Source of the DNA: Nicotiana tabacum | Lineage: Eukaryota > Streptophyta > Magnoliopsida > Solanales > Solanaceae | Assembly (NCBI RefSeq): GCF_000715075.1 | Contig: NC_134097.1 | Coordinates: forward strand, 71,829,190 to 71,893,189 | Reading direction: 5' to 3' | Length of the DNA stretch: 64,000 nucleotides | In this document: positions 1 to 11,662 of the stretch, piece after piece | Layout: each line of letters opens with the position of its first letter | Numbering within the stretch: the first letter of the stretch is position 1 | Translations under genes and position numbers: made by a program | Notes under the pieces: model-generated | Seen by the model: only the letters and a program-made list of their open reading frames with translations | Told to the model about the DNA's origin: nothing | Databases searched by the model: none

Positions 1-112
1 TGTGAGCACTGCGTTCTAGGGAAACAGAAGAAGGTCAGCTTCAGCACTAGCAAACACAACACAAGAGGAGTGCTAGACTACATCCATTCAGATTTATGGG
101 GTCCCTCTAAAC

Positions 113-1429
113 TAGGGGTGGGCATCATTCGGTTCGATTCGGTTATGAATTTTATCAATTTAGCATATCGGTTATCGGTTTACAAATATGATAAACCGAT
201 AAGATATTAGTTATCGGTTATCGGTTAATCGGTTATCGATCATTATCGGTTCGGTTATCGGTTTACCCGATAAGATAACTCAATCTAGAGTTAAGCAATA
301 AAGAGAAGACAATTCACTCGAGTTAAGCAAAAAAGAAAAGAATTCACATATAGTATACTACCCAATTCTGCGTTTTAGCCACAACTAATATTTGAAAAAT
401 GTTTCATTTTGACAAATTCATGACCTGTGCAATCTCAAAAATTGATACTACAACTCCACAAGCATTCCATCTCCATTTCACTGGAAATATTAGTTAACAA
501 GAACATAAATTACAATTTTTTGGGTTCCTACCAAAATATAATCAAGAGATCAATCATTTTCCAGAGTCCAATGGTAGCAAAAGCAATAAGAGCACTAGTA
601 ATTCAAAAGTTGTCCAAACACAACTGAAATAGTGTTAATTCTTCAAACATCCAAATACATTAATAACAGTACAAAGTAGTAGCAATTTCACCTTAAAATT
701 AAAAAGTACAAACATAGTACTAAAACACGAGCACAAAATAAAGAATCGAAAACAATCAAAAATCCTACTCCCTCCATTTCAATTTATGTGAACCCATTTG
801 ACTAGGCACGGAGTTTAAGAAAAGAAGACTTTTGAACTTGTGGTGTAAAATGAAGCACATATATTTTGTGTGACTATAAATCATTGCATAAAGATAAATC
901 GTTTCCAAATAGGGAAAGAGGTCATTCTTTTTGGCACGGACTAAAAAGGAAGTAGGTTCACATAAATTGAAACGGAGGGAGTATATTTTTATTATCGAAC
1001 TCTACTGTAAAACTCAAAAGAAAGGAACAAAATTTGTTCTTAACAAAGAAGTAATTTTGGAATACAAATTTACGCTAAGATTCTAAGAATGTGGTTGTAC
1101 ATTGAAATTTGAAGAAGAACTTTCAAAAATTGAATCAGAGTCTGAAGAGTGAACATTGAAACTTCAATCTTGAGTGCGGCTGAGAAAATTAGGAGAAAAA
1201 GAGAGAATGAAGCCCTAAAAATTGGGTAAAATCCTAATTTTATTAAATCCTATTGGGTTATCGGTTAACCCGTTAAGAAATTGGGCAACCCGTGGCCCGA
1301 ACCAATAACCCAATAGTGAAAAAATACAAAATCGTTACCGAACCACTATCCCGATTACCCGATATCGATGCCCCAATAAGCTTTTATCGGTTTGGGCTAT
1401 CGGTTATACCCGATATGTGCCCATCCCTA
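113..1429. mobile_element. hAT-type MITE inserted in the copia integrase
   Basis: The 1317-bp element starts TAGGGGTGGGCA and ends TGCCCATCCCTA, imperfect terminal inverted repeats. It is flanked by an 8-bp duplication, CTCTAAAC at 105-112 and CTTTAAAC at 1430-1437 (one mismatch). Removing it and one duplicate restores the integrase reading frame. Both ends hold many copies of a TCGGTTATCGG-like motif, typical of subterminal transposase-binding repeats. The interior is AT-rich and I see no transposase, so it is non-autonomous. hAT is inferred from the TIR and 8-bp TSD. Confidence 0.9.
768..981. mobile_element. Stowaway-like MITE nested in the hAT MITE
   Basis: A 214-bp element with inverted ends: CTCCCTCCATTTCAATTTAT at the left, and the complement of a nearly identical sequence (AATTGAAACGGAGGGAG) at the right. 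It is flanked by TA dinucleotides at 766-767 and 982-983. The CTCCCTCC terminus and TA target site are those of Tc1/mariner-derived Stowaway MITEs. It has no coding content. Confidence 0.9.
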
Positions 1430-4142
1430 CTTTAAACTTCCATCGAATGGCAGAAAGAGGTATCTTCTCACTTTCATTGATGATTTCTCACGAAAGGTTT
1501 GGATGCATTTTTTGAAGGCAAAAGTGATGCTTTTGAAGCATTTAAAGAGTGGAAGATTTTGGTTGAAAATCAAATGGAGCGGAAAATCAAGTATCTTCGC
1601 ACAGACAATAGCTTGGAGTTTTGCAATGAAGAGTTTAATGAATTCTGCAAGGTTCATTGGATCTCAAGACATAGGACTGTCAGGCATACCCCAGAGCAGA
1701 ATGGAGTTGCCGAGAGAATGAACAGAACTCTTCTTGAAAAGGCTCGTTGTATGCTCCTACAAGCCAAAATGTCCAAAGTATTTTGGGCTGAAGCAGTTCA
1801 CACTGCTGCTCATATTGTCAATCGATCTCCAGCATCGGCAATTGACTTTAAGACTCCGAATGAGGTATGGTCAGGTGAACCCTCTAACTATTCATACTTA
1901 CGAGTATTTTGGTGTCCAGCTTATTATCACGTTAATGAAGGAAAGCTTGAACCAAGGGCTAAGAAGGCCATATTCGTAGGGTATGTGGATGGAGTAAAAG
2001 GGTACAAACTTTGGTGTTTGTCTTTACTCAAATTTATAGTTAGTAGAGATGTCACCTTCGATGAATCCTCTATACTTGATCCCCGTAAAGTTTCCATGGA
2101 GTTTTCAGGAAACAAGAACAACGAGCAGGTGGAGCTTCCGGTGGAGCTTGCCAAGGAAAAGGATCAAGAGACTCAGGTTAAAGATGAGTCAGAAGATGTA
2201 GACCTTGAAGAACTTGCTGTCAATGAACCATACACAATTGCAAAGTGGAGGGAGAAGAGGCAGACACGAGAACCGGAACGCCTTATAGATCAAGCAAACT
2301 TGATTGCATATGCGTTCGTAGCTACACAAGAAGAGATTAAGGATCTGGAGCCCTCCTCGTATATTGAAGCAACTTCTTGCAAGGATGTTGTACAATGGCG
2401 GTTAGCCATAACTGAAGAGATGGAGTCTCTTCACAAGAATCAGACATAGGTCTTAGTGAAAAGACAAAAGGGGAAGAGGATAGTTGGATGCAAATGGGTC
2501 TACCGAAAGAAAGAGGGAATTCCTGAAGTGGAAGATGCTAGGTTCAAGGCGAGATTGGTTGCAAAAGGTTTCAGTTAGAAGGAGGGAATTGACTACAATG
2601 AGATTTTCTCTCCAGTCGTGAAGCATAGCTCAATTCGCATGCTACTAGCATTGGTTGCACAATTTGACTTGGAGCTTCAACAGCTTGATGTCAAAACTGA
2701 TTTCTTACACGGTGATCTAGAAGAGACAATCTATATGGATCAGCCTGAAGGTTTCCTAACTGAGGGAAAAGAAGATCATGTATGCCAACTAAAGAAGTCT
2801 TTGTATAGTTTGAAGCAATCCCCTAGACAGTGGTACAAGAGGTTTGATGCATTCATGACTACACATGAATTCTCAAGGAGTGCATTTGATAGTTGTGTGT
2901 ATCACGAGAAGATGTCTGGTAACTCAATAATTTATTTACTGTTGTATGTTGATGATATGCTTATTGCTGCTAACAACATTACAAAGATAAATGCTTTGAA
3001 GAAACTGTTGAGTAAGGAATTTGACATGAAAGATTTAGGAGCTGCAAAGAAAATCCTTGGTATGGAGATTTCAAGAGAAGACGGTGTTGTACATCTTTCT
3101 CAGAAGAGGTATATTGAAAAGGTTCTCGACAGATTCAATATGCATACGTGCAAGCCTGTAAGTACACCATTAGCTCCTCATTTTAAACTTTCAGAGTTAC
3201 AAATGCCTCAGTCCGAGGATGAGGTGGAGCATATGTCAAAGATTCCTTATGTCAGTGCAGTTGGTAGCATTATGTATGCTATGGTATGCAGACGTCCAGA
3301 TATTGCTCAATCTGTAAGTGTGGTAAGTAGATACATGTCCAGCCCAGGAAAGAGGCATTGGGAAGCTGTCAAGTGGATACTGAGATATCTCAAAAGAGCT
3401 TCTGATGTAGGTCTGACCTTTCCGAAAAGTGGTGGAGGTATTTCAATTCTCGGTTATGTATATTCTGACTATGCAGGAGATCTTGGCAGAAGAAGGTCGA
3501 CAACTAGATACATCTTTACCCTCGTTGGCAGTGCCGTTAGTTGGAAGTCGACTCTGCAGTCGATTGTCACTTTGTCTACGACAGAAGCAGAATACATGGC
3601 AGTAGCGGAGGCAGTGAAGGAAGTTATCTGGTTGAAAGGTTTAGTAGCGGAATTGAGTTTGGTTCAGCTGGAATCAACTCTTAGATGTGATAGTGAGAGT
3701 GCTATTCATCTAATGAAAAATCAGAGATTTCATAAGCGCACTAAACACATTGATGTCAGATTTCATTTTATTCGAGATGTTGTTGAAGAGGAAACTATCA
3801 AGGTCGTGAAGGTTATCACAGACGATAATGTTGCAGATATGTTGACCAAGATAGTCCCACTCGCTAAGTTTGCGCACTGCAAGGACTTGGCGGGGGTGTG
3901 CATCAACTGATGCAACTCCGAAGAGAACAGTTGTTAGGTGGAGGTGGTATGTTCAACAATGGTTTGATTCTTCTTGTTTCTTACAACAGGGTTGCGCAGT
4001 AAGCTTAGAAGTTTTGGCCAGAGTTGTTCACACGCACGCTCGAAACGCAAACCAAGGTGGAGATTGAAAGTGTTGGTTTATGTTTAGTCAACAATGGCAT
4101 GCCAATTGGAAGAGTTGGTGGAAAGAGTTGGTGTGGATGCTA

Positions 4143-4188
4143 GGAGGAAGCTTCCTCCTTTGATGTCACCCATGACATCAGGAGGAGG
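4143..4188. promoter_or_regulatory. Palindromic U3 segment upstream of the copia TATA box
   Basis: A perfect 16-bp palindrome, GGAGGAAGCTTCCTCC (4143-4158), is followed by the inverted repeat TGATGTCA-CCCA-TGACATCA (4161-4180) and then GGAGGAGG, which pairs back to the CCTCC part. The block ends 10 bases before the TATA box. TGACATCA resembles bZIP (TGA/CRE-type) sites; a regulatory role is inference. Confidence 0.6.
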
Positions 4189-4198
4189 TCTTTACCTC

Positions 4199-4207
4199 TA
4201 TAAATAG
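4199..4207 (+). promoter_or_regulatory. TATA box in the copia 3' LTR
   Basis: TATAAATAG lies 129 bases into the LTR, at the expected U3/R position. Transcription from this 3' LTR would read rightward into the adjacent LINE. Confidence 0.75.
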
Positions 4208-4419
4208 ATGCACTCCTTCATTTGTAGAAACCATCCCAAAAATAATACAATACATTGTAGTAAGTAGAGAGTTAAAAGAGAAATTCTCTTAAGTGTAATT
4301 GGAAAATCTCCCCTTCCTTTGTTAATATTAAAAAGGCAACTGTTCTCTGGTGGACGTAGGATTATTTTGATCCGAACCACGTTAAATCTTGTGTTTTTTC
4401 TTTTACGTTTCCGCTAACA

Positions 4420-7400
4420 AGAAGCATTGGAGTTACTAATGCAAATTGACAGTTGCAGACAAGTTAGAAGAGTGGAGACAGAGATGGAGGCGAAGAAACA
4501 AAGGTTCAAAGGCTCACTGGAATTAAAAGGATTAACCTCATGTGATGTCAAATTCAAGAGTAATGGGAAAAGGAGTAGGGGAAGAGATCTATCTATTATT
4601 GCAATATGAAGATCAATTTAATTTCATGGAATGTAAGGGGATTAAATGACAAGAAGAAAAGGGAGATCATAAAAAGTCAAGTGCTGAATTGGAAGGCAGA
4701 CATTATCTGTATGCAGGAGACAAAAGTGGAGGGGGATATCAAGGAAATAGTCAATCAAATTTGGGGTGGGAGATGGGTGAGGTACGCATGTTTAGAAGCT
4801 AGCGGCACGAGAGGGGGGATTTTGTTACTATGGGATTGCAGAGTATGGAAAGGGGAGGTGTTACAGACTGGTGCATACACTTTGACATGCAAGTTCGAGG
4901 CTCTTTTATAGAATTTTCAATGTCATATAACAGGAGTGTATGCTCCAAATTGCAGAATAGAAAGAAGAACAGTATGGAGAGAAATTGGTGCAGTGAGGGG
5001 ATTGATGGAAGGCCCTTGGGTAGTTTGTGGTGATTTCAACGTCACAAGGTACCCTTCTGAAAAACGGGAATGCTCGAGGAGGTCCAGAGAGATGGCGGAA
5101 TTCTCGGATTTTATAGAAGACATGGAGTTGATAGATCTTCAACTCGAAGGAGGCTACTATACTTGGTTCAAAGGGGATAATCATACAACCGCTTCCATAA
5201 TTGATAGATTTCTCATTTCAGAAGAATGGGATGAAAGCTTCAGAAATATCAAGCAAACTCTCCAACAAAGGCTGATTTCTGATCATTCACCAGTGGCTCT
5301 ATGCTGTGGTGGCTGGAAACAAGCTAAATCATACTTTAAGTTTAAAAATTGGTGGCTAAACGTGGAAGGTTTTGATGATAGAATTAGAAACTGGTGGACA
5401 TCTTTTGAATTTTCAGGAAGATCGGACTATATTTTAGCTTGCAAATTAAAAGCTCTCAAAGGCAAGCTAAAAGAATGGAGCAGAAGTTGTAAAGGAAATC
5501 TGGGATTGCAAAAATCAAAATTGCTGAGTCAATTGGCAGGTTTTGAGGCAACACAACAATTAAGAGCTCTAACAGAGGAGGAATCAGTGAGGAAGGCAGC
5601 CACCCTCATGGAGTTTGAGGATCACCTCAAGAACGAAGAAAGTGCATGGAGACAGAAATCAAGAGCTCTGTGGCTCAAAGAAGGGGATAGGAATACAAAG
5701 TTTTTTCATCGTACTGCCAATGCACATAAGAGAAACAACAATATTGATCAACTAATGATTCAAGATGAAGCAGTAGAGGAGCCAGACAGAATAAAGAACG
5801 TGATCATTGAATTCTACAAGGGGTTATACACAGAACCTGGAGAGCGGAGACCGACAGTCAATTTCGAAAACAGTCCAAAAATCTCTGAATCAGGGAAGAA
5901 GTCTTTACAGAGTAAATTTAAGGAACAAGAAGTCCTGAGCTGTTTGAAGATGTATGCAACTGACAAGGCCCCAGGTCCAGATGGATACACAATGGGTTTT
6001 TTCATTAAGTGTTGGGATATTTTGAAGCACGACATCATGGAGGCCTTCAACAACTTCCATTCCCAGGAGATGTTTGAGAAAAACTTCAATGCAACATACA
6101 TAGCCTTGATTCCAAAGAAGACAGGTGCGAAAGAATTGAGAGATTTCAGGCCAATCAGTCTGATTGGGAGTTTCTACAAACTGCTCTCAAAAGTCTTGAC
6201 TGAAAGACTTAAGAGGGTGGTAGGAAAGCTAGTAGATGCTCAACAAATGGCTTTCATCAAAGGAAAACAAATAATAGATGCAGTGTTGATTGCTAATGAA
6301 GCTGTGGATTCAAGAATAAAAAAAAAAGAACCCGGAATCCTATGCAAACTAGATATTGAGAAGGCTTATGATCATGTCAACTGGAGCTTTCTACTGAAAT
6401 TGTTAGAACAAATGGGTTTTGAGCAGAAATGGATCGTTTGGATGAAATATTGCATATCTACTATTACATTGTCCATTCTCATAAATGGATCTCCTGAAGG
6501 TTTCTTCCGTGCACACAGAGGTCTAAGACAAGGTGATCATTTATCTCCCTTTCTATTCATTATAGTCATGGAAGGACTGAACAACATGATTAAAACGGCC
6601 AAAGTCAATGGATGGGTTAAAGGTTTCGAGGTTCACAGGAATGGGGCAAGCAGTCTAGAGATCACACATCTTCAATATGCTGATGATACTCTAGTCTTCT
6701 GTGACGCTGAAGAGGAGCAACTTAGCTTTCTAAGGATCATCTTGGTCTTATTTGAGGGAATTTCGGGACTACACATCAACGGGAGAAAGAGCCATATCTA
6801 TCCCATTAATGAAGTTAATAACCTGGAGCAACTGACACAGACAATGGGAGGAGAAGTAGGGTCCCTACCAACTGTATACCTTGGGATGCCTCTTGGAGCA
6901 AGATCCAAATCCAAAGAGATCTGGAATTCAGTCATTGAAAAGTGTGAGAAGAAGCTGTCAAGATGGAAATCGCAATACCTATCAATGGGGGCAGGCTAGT
7001 TTTAATCAACTCAGTATTAGACTCACTTCCTACTTACATGATGTCTTTGTTCCCAATTCCTGCCGAAATCATACAGAGACTGGACAAACTCCGAAGATCC
7101 TTCCTTTGGCAAGGGAATAAGGAGAAAAAGGTAGACCCTCACAATAGCCAAAAAACAAGGTGGTTTAGGAATAAGAAATTTAAAGAATCAAAGCAAGGCT
7201 CTTAGAATGAAATGGCTATGGAAATATTCTCAAGAACCTCATATTGTATGGAGCAAAGTGATCAAAGCTAAGTACGGTGAGGAAAATAACTAGGTGTCAA
7301 ACAAAGTCAGCACATCATATGGAGTTAGTATGTGGAAATCCATCAGAGAACTTTGGCCTATAATGAAGATTCACTCTTCCATAAGAGTGAACAACGGAAG

Positions 7401-8295
7401 AAACACATCATTCTGGAATGATAATTGGTTGGGACATGGAAGCCTAAAGGAAAGATACCCTGATATGTTTGGTTTGGCACAAAACCAACATACAATAGCT
7501 GATATGTGGAGTTATCAAGGATGGGAACTCACTCTTAGAAGACAGCTGAATGACTGAGAGATAACAAGATTAGTTGACCTCTACAAAGAGCTGGAAGCAT
7601 TTAAAGGATTACAGGAAGGGGTGGATTCACTTTGGTGGCAGAGGCACAACAGAGGGGTCTATCAGGTGAAGGATCCATATAAGATTTTGAATCAAAATGA
7701 TCTTCAGATAGATGCTTGGCCATGGAAGCATATATGGAGAACAAAGATTCTATATAAGGTAGCATGTTTCTCTTGGCTACTAGCAAAGCAGGCTGCATTA
7801 ACCCAGATAATCTTATAAAAAGAGGAATTTCTCTGTGTTCAAGATGTTTCCTATGTGGGGAAAACGCTGAGACTGTTAGCCATTTATTTCTACATTGCAA
7901 GATAACAGACCAACTATGGAAAATCTTTATTAGTCTTAGGGGTATTTCATGGACAATGCCATGCAGGATTAATCAAGTTCTTTATAGTTGGGAAGAAGCC
8001 GGTGCTGAAGCAACTAACAGAGATAGATGGAGGACTGTCCCGACTTGTATCTGGTGGACAGTTTGGAGGGAAAGGAATGCTAGATGTTTTGAAGATAGAA
8101 GCAACCCAGTACAGAAGATCAAACTCAATTGTATTCTTCTTTTTTGTTTTTGGTGTAAACAGATTTACACAGAAGATACATTGACAATCGTAGACATACT
8201 AGGATCTTGCTAGGTTGCACACCAGCACATCTACTTACCACCTACTTGTAAATTTAGGTTGTACTGATGTACTGATGTTATCAATTCAAAAAAAA
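4420..8295 (+). mobile_element. L1-type LINE, decayed
   Basis: The element carries an endonuclease-RT-zinc-finger ORF2 and ends in an A8 tract at 8288-8295. Its left edge is the copia LTR, so either copia inserted into the LINE or the LINE is truncated there; I cannot tell which. 4420-4605 lies upstream of ORF2 and may be the tail of ORF1 (a basic 60-residue frame from 4427 to 4609), but I recognise no domain. I see no target-site duplication, because copia and a MITE abut the two ends. Confidence 0.88.
4606..8213 (+). pseudogene. LINE ORF2 pseudogene: endonuclease, RT, zf-RVT
   Basis: It starts with the AP-endonuclease signature LISWNVRGLNDKKKREI, and further endonuclease motifs follow (VCGDFNVTR; LISDHSPVAL). 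The RT contains DKAPGPDGYTMGF, FRPISLIGSFYKLLSKVL, LDIEKAYDHVNWSFL, GLRQGDHLSPFLF and an intact YADD box (6676-6687). The C-terminal part holds the zf-RVT region (GISLCSRCFLCGENAETVSH). Damage seen: an in-frame TAG at 4909-4911, a frameshift near 6990, another near 7170-7200, in-frame stops near 7291 and 7555, and a frameshift near 7800. It cannot encode a working protein. The zf-RVT domain and this order fit plant L1-clade LINEs. Confidence 0.9.
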
Positions 8296-8296
8296 G

Positions 8297-8535
8297 TAGT
8301 GGTGACAAAATGGTTAAAAGAAAATAGTTATCTGTCCATATTATCCATTAAAAAATGGGTTGGATAATGAACTTTTAAAAAACGGGTCAAATATGGATAA
8401 GAACCATATTATCAACTTAGAGAATGTATAACTAATGGGTTTAAATTTTACATTTATAATGACTCAAATTGGGGTTCCTCAATTTGGAAGACTAGGAATT
8501 CTCCCAAAAGTAAGATATCCCGTTTGCCACCCCTA
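8297..8535. mobile_element. Small hAT-like MITE
   Basis: The ends are imperfect inverted repeats: TAGTGGTGACAAAATGG at the left, and the complement of TAGGGGTGGCAAACGGG at the right. The interior has paired motifs (CCATATTATCCATT and its complement). The 8 bases on each side match poorly (AAAAAAAG and TATGAAAG), so the target duplication is doubtful. It begins one base after the LINE A-tract. Confidence 0.6.
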
Positions 8536-9161
8536 TATGAAAGAAAGTAAGAGAATGTACACAGTACACAGACACATTCATATAGTTATGGCCTTTTAGG
8601 CACAGCTGTAAGGAATAGAATGAAGGCTTGCATAAGAAAAAGTACCAACTTTGACACATGACAGAAGTTCACAATTTGGATCTAATAAATCAACGAGACA
8701 AAACTAAGCCAAGGGGAAAAGCTATGATCGGAAAAAACACAAAAACTAAAGAAGGAAACTTGACCTAAGAAATCAAAGATTAAAAAAATAAAATCTTAGT
8801 GTTGGTGCAATAAAAAAAATTCCAATGACCCCGGAATGTATTTTATGATTGTATTATTCAAAGAAAGCCTGTGAGCTATATGCAATCCTCTACGGTTCAA
8901 TTTGTTAGTTTTAATTCAATAAAGTATACAGAAATTCACATATTAGCTATTTTGCGGCAGTAAATTCATTGTTAGCATATTGAAATTAAATAAATAGGTT
9001 TTTGATTGGCATGAATACAACACAGGATTCGCAACTAAGTGAACGAATTTCGCAAATTTATTCGAAAATCGTAGCTTAATTCTGCGAATAGACGAGCTTA
9101 AACGAAATAATGATAGCCGCTGAATCAGGTTCAATATAAGCGAAAATATAAATGGACTTAC
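8536..9161 (-). other. Presumed CYP59 intron 1 (start), no exon seen
   Basis: AT-rich sequence immediately following the exon-1 splice donor on the minus strand. I read it in full on the minus strand for the next conserved CYP59 segment (after LCK the family continues with IKYYNG-like residues) and found none. If the gene is intact, intron 1 must run leftward through the MITE, LINE and copia elements and out of the window. Confidence 0.5.
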
Positions 9162-9259
9162 TTGCACAATTTCAAAAAATTCTTGCATGTCAAAGGGCAG
9201 CGATCTGTAAACAAGTCCAGTACCATCTCTCCCAAACTCGTCACTATCATTACCGACAT
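9162..9259 (-). CDS. CYP59: CYP59-type cyclophilin, first coding exon
   Basis: Reading down from the ATG at 9257-9259, 98 bases encode [20 protein letters not shown] followed by [12 protein letters not shown] plus two bases of a Lys codon, then the donor GTAAGT (9156-9161), giving a phase-2 intron. This matches the N-terminus of plant CYP59/PPIL4 proteins: a peptidyl-prolyl isomerase domain followed in the full protein by an RRM and zinc knuckle, nuclear and linked to transcription and pre-mRNA processing. The usual start MSV and the invariant [12 protein letters not shown] are present. Only this exon is visible. It could be the true first exon of a gene with a very long TE-filled intron, or an orphaned fragment. 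It is easily missed because it is short and the frame closes right after the donor. Confidence 0.85.
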
Positions 9260-9523
9260 TATTTCTGTAAGAAAGGAGGGAAGAAGGAGAGGAAAGGGTT
9301 GCGCGAAGTGGGTTTTGGGTTTTGCAGGTTAAGTTGCCGATGACAAGAAGGCCAACTTTGATGGGTCGTTTGATTTTAAGTTATAGTGAGGATTATAATA
9401 CGGAATTTAACTAATGACAATATTATGTAGTATATGCATATATTTTTATTGGTAGGTTTTTTTTTATTTGACTACAACGGAGATATACAAAATGTAATTT
9501 ATCCCTATAAAATATGTATTTTG
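9260..9523 (-). promoter_or_regulatory. CYP59 5' leader and proximal upstream region
   Basis: On the minus strand the ATG is preceded by a long pyrimidine-rich stretch (about 9265-9300) ending CTTTCTTACAG five bases before the ATG. That could be a TC-rich 5' UTR or the acceptor of a leader intron. The rest is AT-rich without a clear TATA box. Upstream continuity is broken at 9524 by the RTE insertion, 265 bases from the ATG. Confidence 0.5.
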
Positions 9524-9544
9524 TTTAACTCATATAAACTTAAG

Positions 9545-9973
9545 GATAAGTTCTACAGAGTGGTGGTCAGACCAACGATGTTGTATGGGGCTGAGTGTTG
9601 GCTAGTCAAGATCGCTCATGTCCAGAAGATGAAGGTAGCAGATATGAGGATGTTCAGATGGATGTGTGGGCACGTCAGGTTATATAGGATCAGAAATGAA
9701 GTTATTCGCGACAAGGTGGGTATGGCCCCTATTGAGGATAAGATGCGGGAAGCGCGGCTTAGGTGGTTTAGTCATGTGATGAGGAGGAGCACATACGCCC
9801 CGGTGAGGAGGTGTGAGAGGTTGACATTTGAATTTTGAAGGCCTACGAAGAGGTAGAGGTAGGCCAAAGAAGAGGTGGGAGAGGTGATTAGGCAAGATAT
9901 GACGCAGCTTTTGCTGACCGAGGACATGACCCTCGATATGAAGGTATGGATATCAAGGATTAGGGTAGTAGAG
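9545..9973 (+). pseudogene. RTE LINE C-terminal coding remnant
   Basis: Encodes [50 protein letters not shown] and [11 protein letters not shown], the conserved C-terminal region of plant RTE-clade LINEs. The frame breaks near 9835, after which GEVIRQDM and related residues continue in another frame. The RT core is absent because of 5' truncation. It ends where gypsy A sequence begins. Confidence 0.88.
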
Positions 9974-10844
9974 TACTCCCGAATTTATACATTCATGAGC
10001 GAGCACAGTTGGCCGAGATACATAGCCTAGTATGGTCGAGCGCCTATGAGCGAGACTACTATGACAGAGCAGTTATATATATATATATATATATAGAGAG
10101 AGGGAGAGTTGAGTCAATATGAGATAGATAGATACTAAGCCTTATTGGGTCGGACAACTATTTTACTTACTATATTGAGAGAGTTGAGTCAATATGAGCA
10201 GGTGAGCATATCTTTAGATTATCTTTGACTCCTAGTTACTTTCATTTATTATATTATCAGTTCAGTTTCAACTTTCAGTATATTGCCTTACATACTCGGT
10301 ACATTATTTCGTACTAATGTCCCTTTTCTGGGGGCGCTACATTTCATGCATACAAGTTCAGACAAATAGACGGGTAGACCTCCTCATTAGGTGTTGCCCG
10401 AGTTCAGCTTGATCGGTAAGCTCTATGCCCTTCGGAGTTGCCGGGTCTAGAGTTTTATGTACATCTTGTGTGTATGTGTGTGTGTGTATGTTATGAGTAG
10501 GTTGGGGCCCTATTCTGATCACAGTGCATTCATCAATAGAGGCTTGTAGACATATCCTGTCAGTTAGTGCGGTATGTTGATCTTGTAGGCCTTGTATGTA
10601 TATTTGGTTGGTTTGTCAGTTGTAATAATTATGACGACCTTGTCGCCCAGTTTATATTGAGTTTTAGTCAGCGTTAGCTTCCATTCAGTTTTATATTTTG
10701 CTTCGCAAATTGTCTTGCCATGTGGCCCATAACCAAAGTATGACAGTATATGTTCAGAGTCCATTAGTAGCAAGTTGGTACACAAGGATAGGTGAGGCAT
10801 CGAGTATCGGTTTCCCCCCCCCCCCCCAGGTTCGGGGTGTAACA
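9974..10844 (+). repeat. Gypsy A 5' LTR fragment, duplicate 1
   Basis: Starts TACTCCCGAATTTATAC, matching the 3' LTR from about 15264, and ends GGTGTAACA next to the primer site. It includes an (AT)n tract (10074-10096) and a C14 run at 10814-10827. It lacks ~200 bp present in the 3' LTR between the TACTCCCGAATTT motif and the GCGAGC repeats. Confidence 0.85.
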
Positions 10845-10848
10845 GAAT

Positions 10849-10860
10849 TGGTATCAGAGC
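10849..10860 (+). other. Primer-binding site, gypsy A duplicate 1
   Basis: TGGTATCAGAGC, complementary to the 3' end of initiator tRNA-Met, four bases after the LTR end. Confidence 0.85.
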
Positions 10861-11476
10861 AGTTCTGTCCTAGGGAGTCTACAAGTCGTGTGTAGTAGAG
10901 TCTTGTTTATGGGTGTGTTGTGCATTACACTTATAGGCATGAGGCTACAAGGCATTTAGGATTGTCACTCTTTCTTCTTACTCTAGATCGTGTGGTAGAG
11001 CTCACTTGTAAGAATTCAGATTCCTAAATTCTATAATATTCGTAATACAATGATATTGACATCTAGAAAGACGGTTGGTAGGGGATTGAATATGGCAATG
11101 GAAGAATTGAGTTAGAAGAACTCGATTTTGCATCATGCTTATGATGAGTAAATATAAGGTCTCTAGCAGAACATGTGGATACTAAGACGTGTAAGCTTCT
11201 TGATAAGGATCCCTAAGGCAAGAATATCTATCCACTGTTACGTTAGAAAGGAATAAGAGATTTAGAAGCTAGATACTAGTTTTAACAAGTAAAAGAAGCA
11301 AGGTGAAAGGGTACAAGGCACCAGTTAATGAAGATTATCAGTATTTGCAACTCAGGCAAAGAAATATAAGCATTTTGAGTTATGTTCAACGGTAACAGAG
11401 GTATGTACAATTGGTCATACTCATCTCAGTTATGCCCTATGAGAGTTAACAGATATGAAGGTATGGAGATCGAGAA

Positions 11477-11576
11477 GTTCATACTCCCGAATTTATACAT
11501 TCATGAGCGAGCACAGTTGGCCGAGATACATAGCCTAGTATGGTCGAGCGCCTATGAGCGAGCTTACTATGACAGA

Positions 11577-11662
<86 letters not shown>

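Larger units (their letters stand above)
1..3910 (+). pseudogene. Copia polyprotein remnant: integrase, RT, RNase H
   Basis: Base 1 onward encodes the end of the HHCC region (CEHCVLGKQKKVSF) and the integrase start (DYIHSDLWGPS). After the MITE the frame continues with YLLTFIDDFSRKVW, then LRTDNSLEF (second integrase Asp; the usual Gly has become Ser) and HTPEQNGVAERMNRTLLEKA (Glu). RT follows with [15 protein letters not shown] and an intact YVDD box. RNase H shows YSDYAGD and TTEAEY. Two in-frame TAG stops (2447-2449 and 2576-2578) sit where Trp and Gln are usual, so no full polyprotein can be made, although the catalytic motifs seen are intact. The frame ends with DMLTKIVPL and a stop at 3908-3910. 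Confidence 0.93.
1..4419 (+). mobile_element. Ty1/copia retrotransposon (3' part), interrupted by a MITE
   Basis: The window opens inside the integrase of a copia element and runs through reverse transcriptase and RNase H to a 3' LTR ending at 4419. The 5' LTR, gag and protease lie left of the window. Coding sequence runs from 1 to 112, stops at a MITE (113-1429), and resumes at 1430-1437 within a slightly changed 8-bp duplicate. The domain order INT-RT-RH is diagnostic of copia. It looks like the Tork/Tnt1-type clade by general sequence feel; I could not test this. Confidence 0.93.
4071..4419 (+). repeat. 3' LTR of the copia element
   Basis: This LTR starts TGTTGG after the purine tract AAGGTGGAGA (4054-4063) and ends CTAACA, giving a short imperfect TG...CA inverted repeat. 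The exact left edge could be up to 6 bases earlier (a TG also occurs at 4065), and the 5' LTR needed to settle this is outside the window. It contains a TATA box and a strong palindromic segment just upstream of it. Confidence 0.8.

Noticed and set aside
9361..9500. Possible MITE end (GGGTCGTTTGATT)
   Set aside because: Only one end is recognisable; I found no matching inverted end on either side of the RTE insertion.
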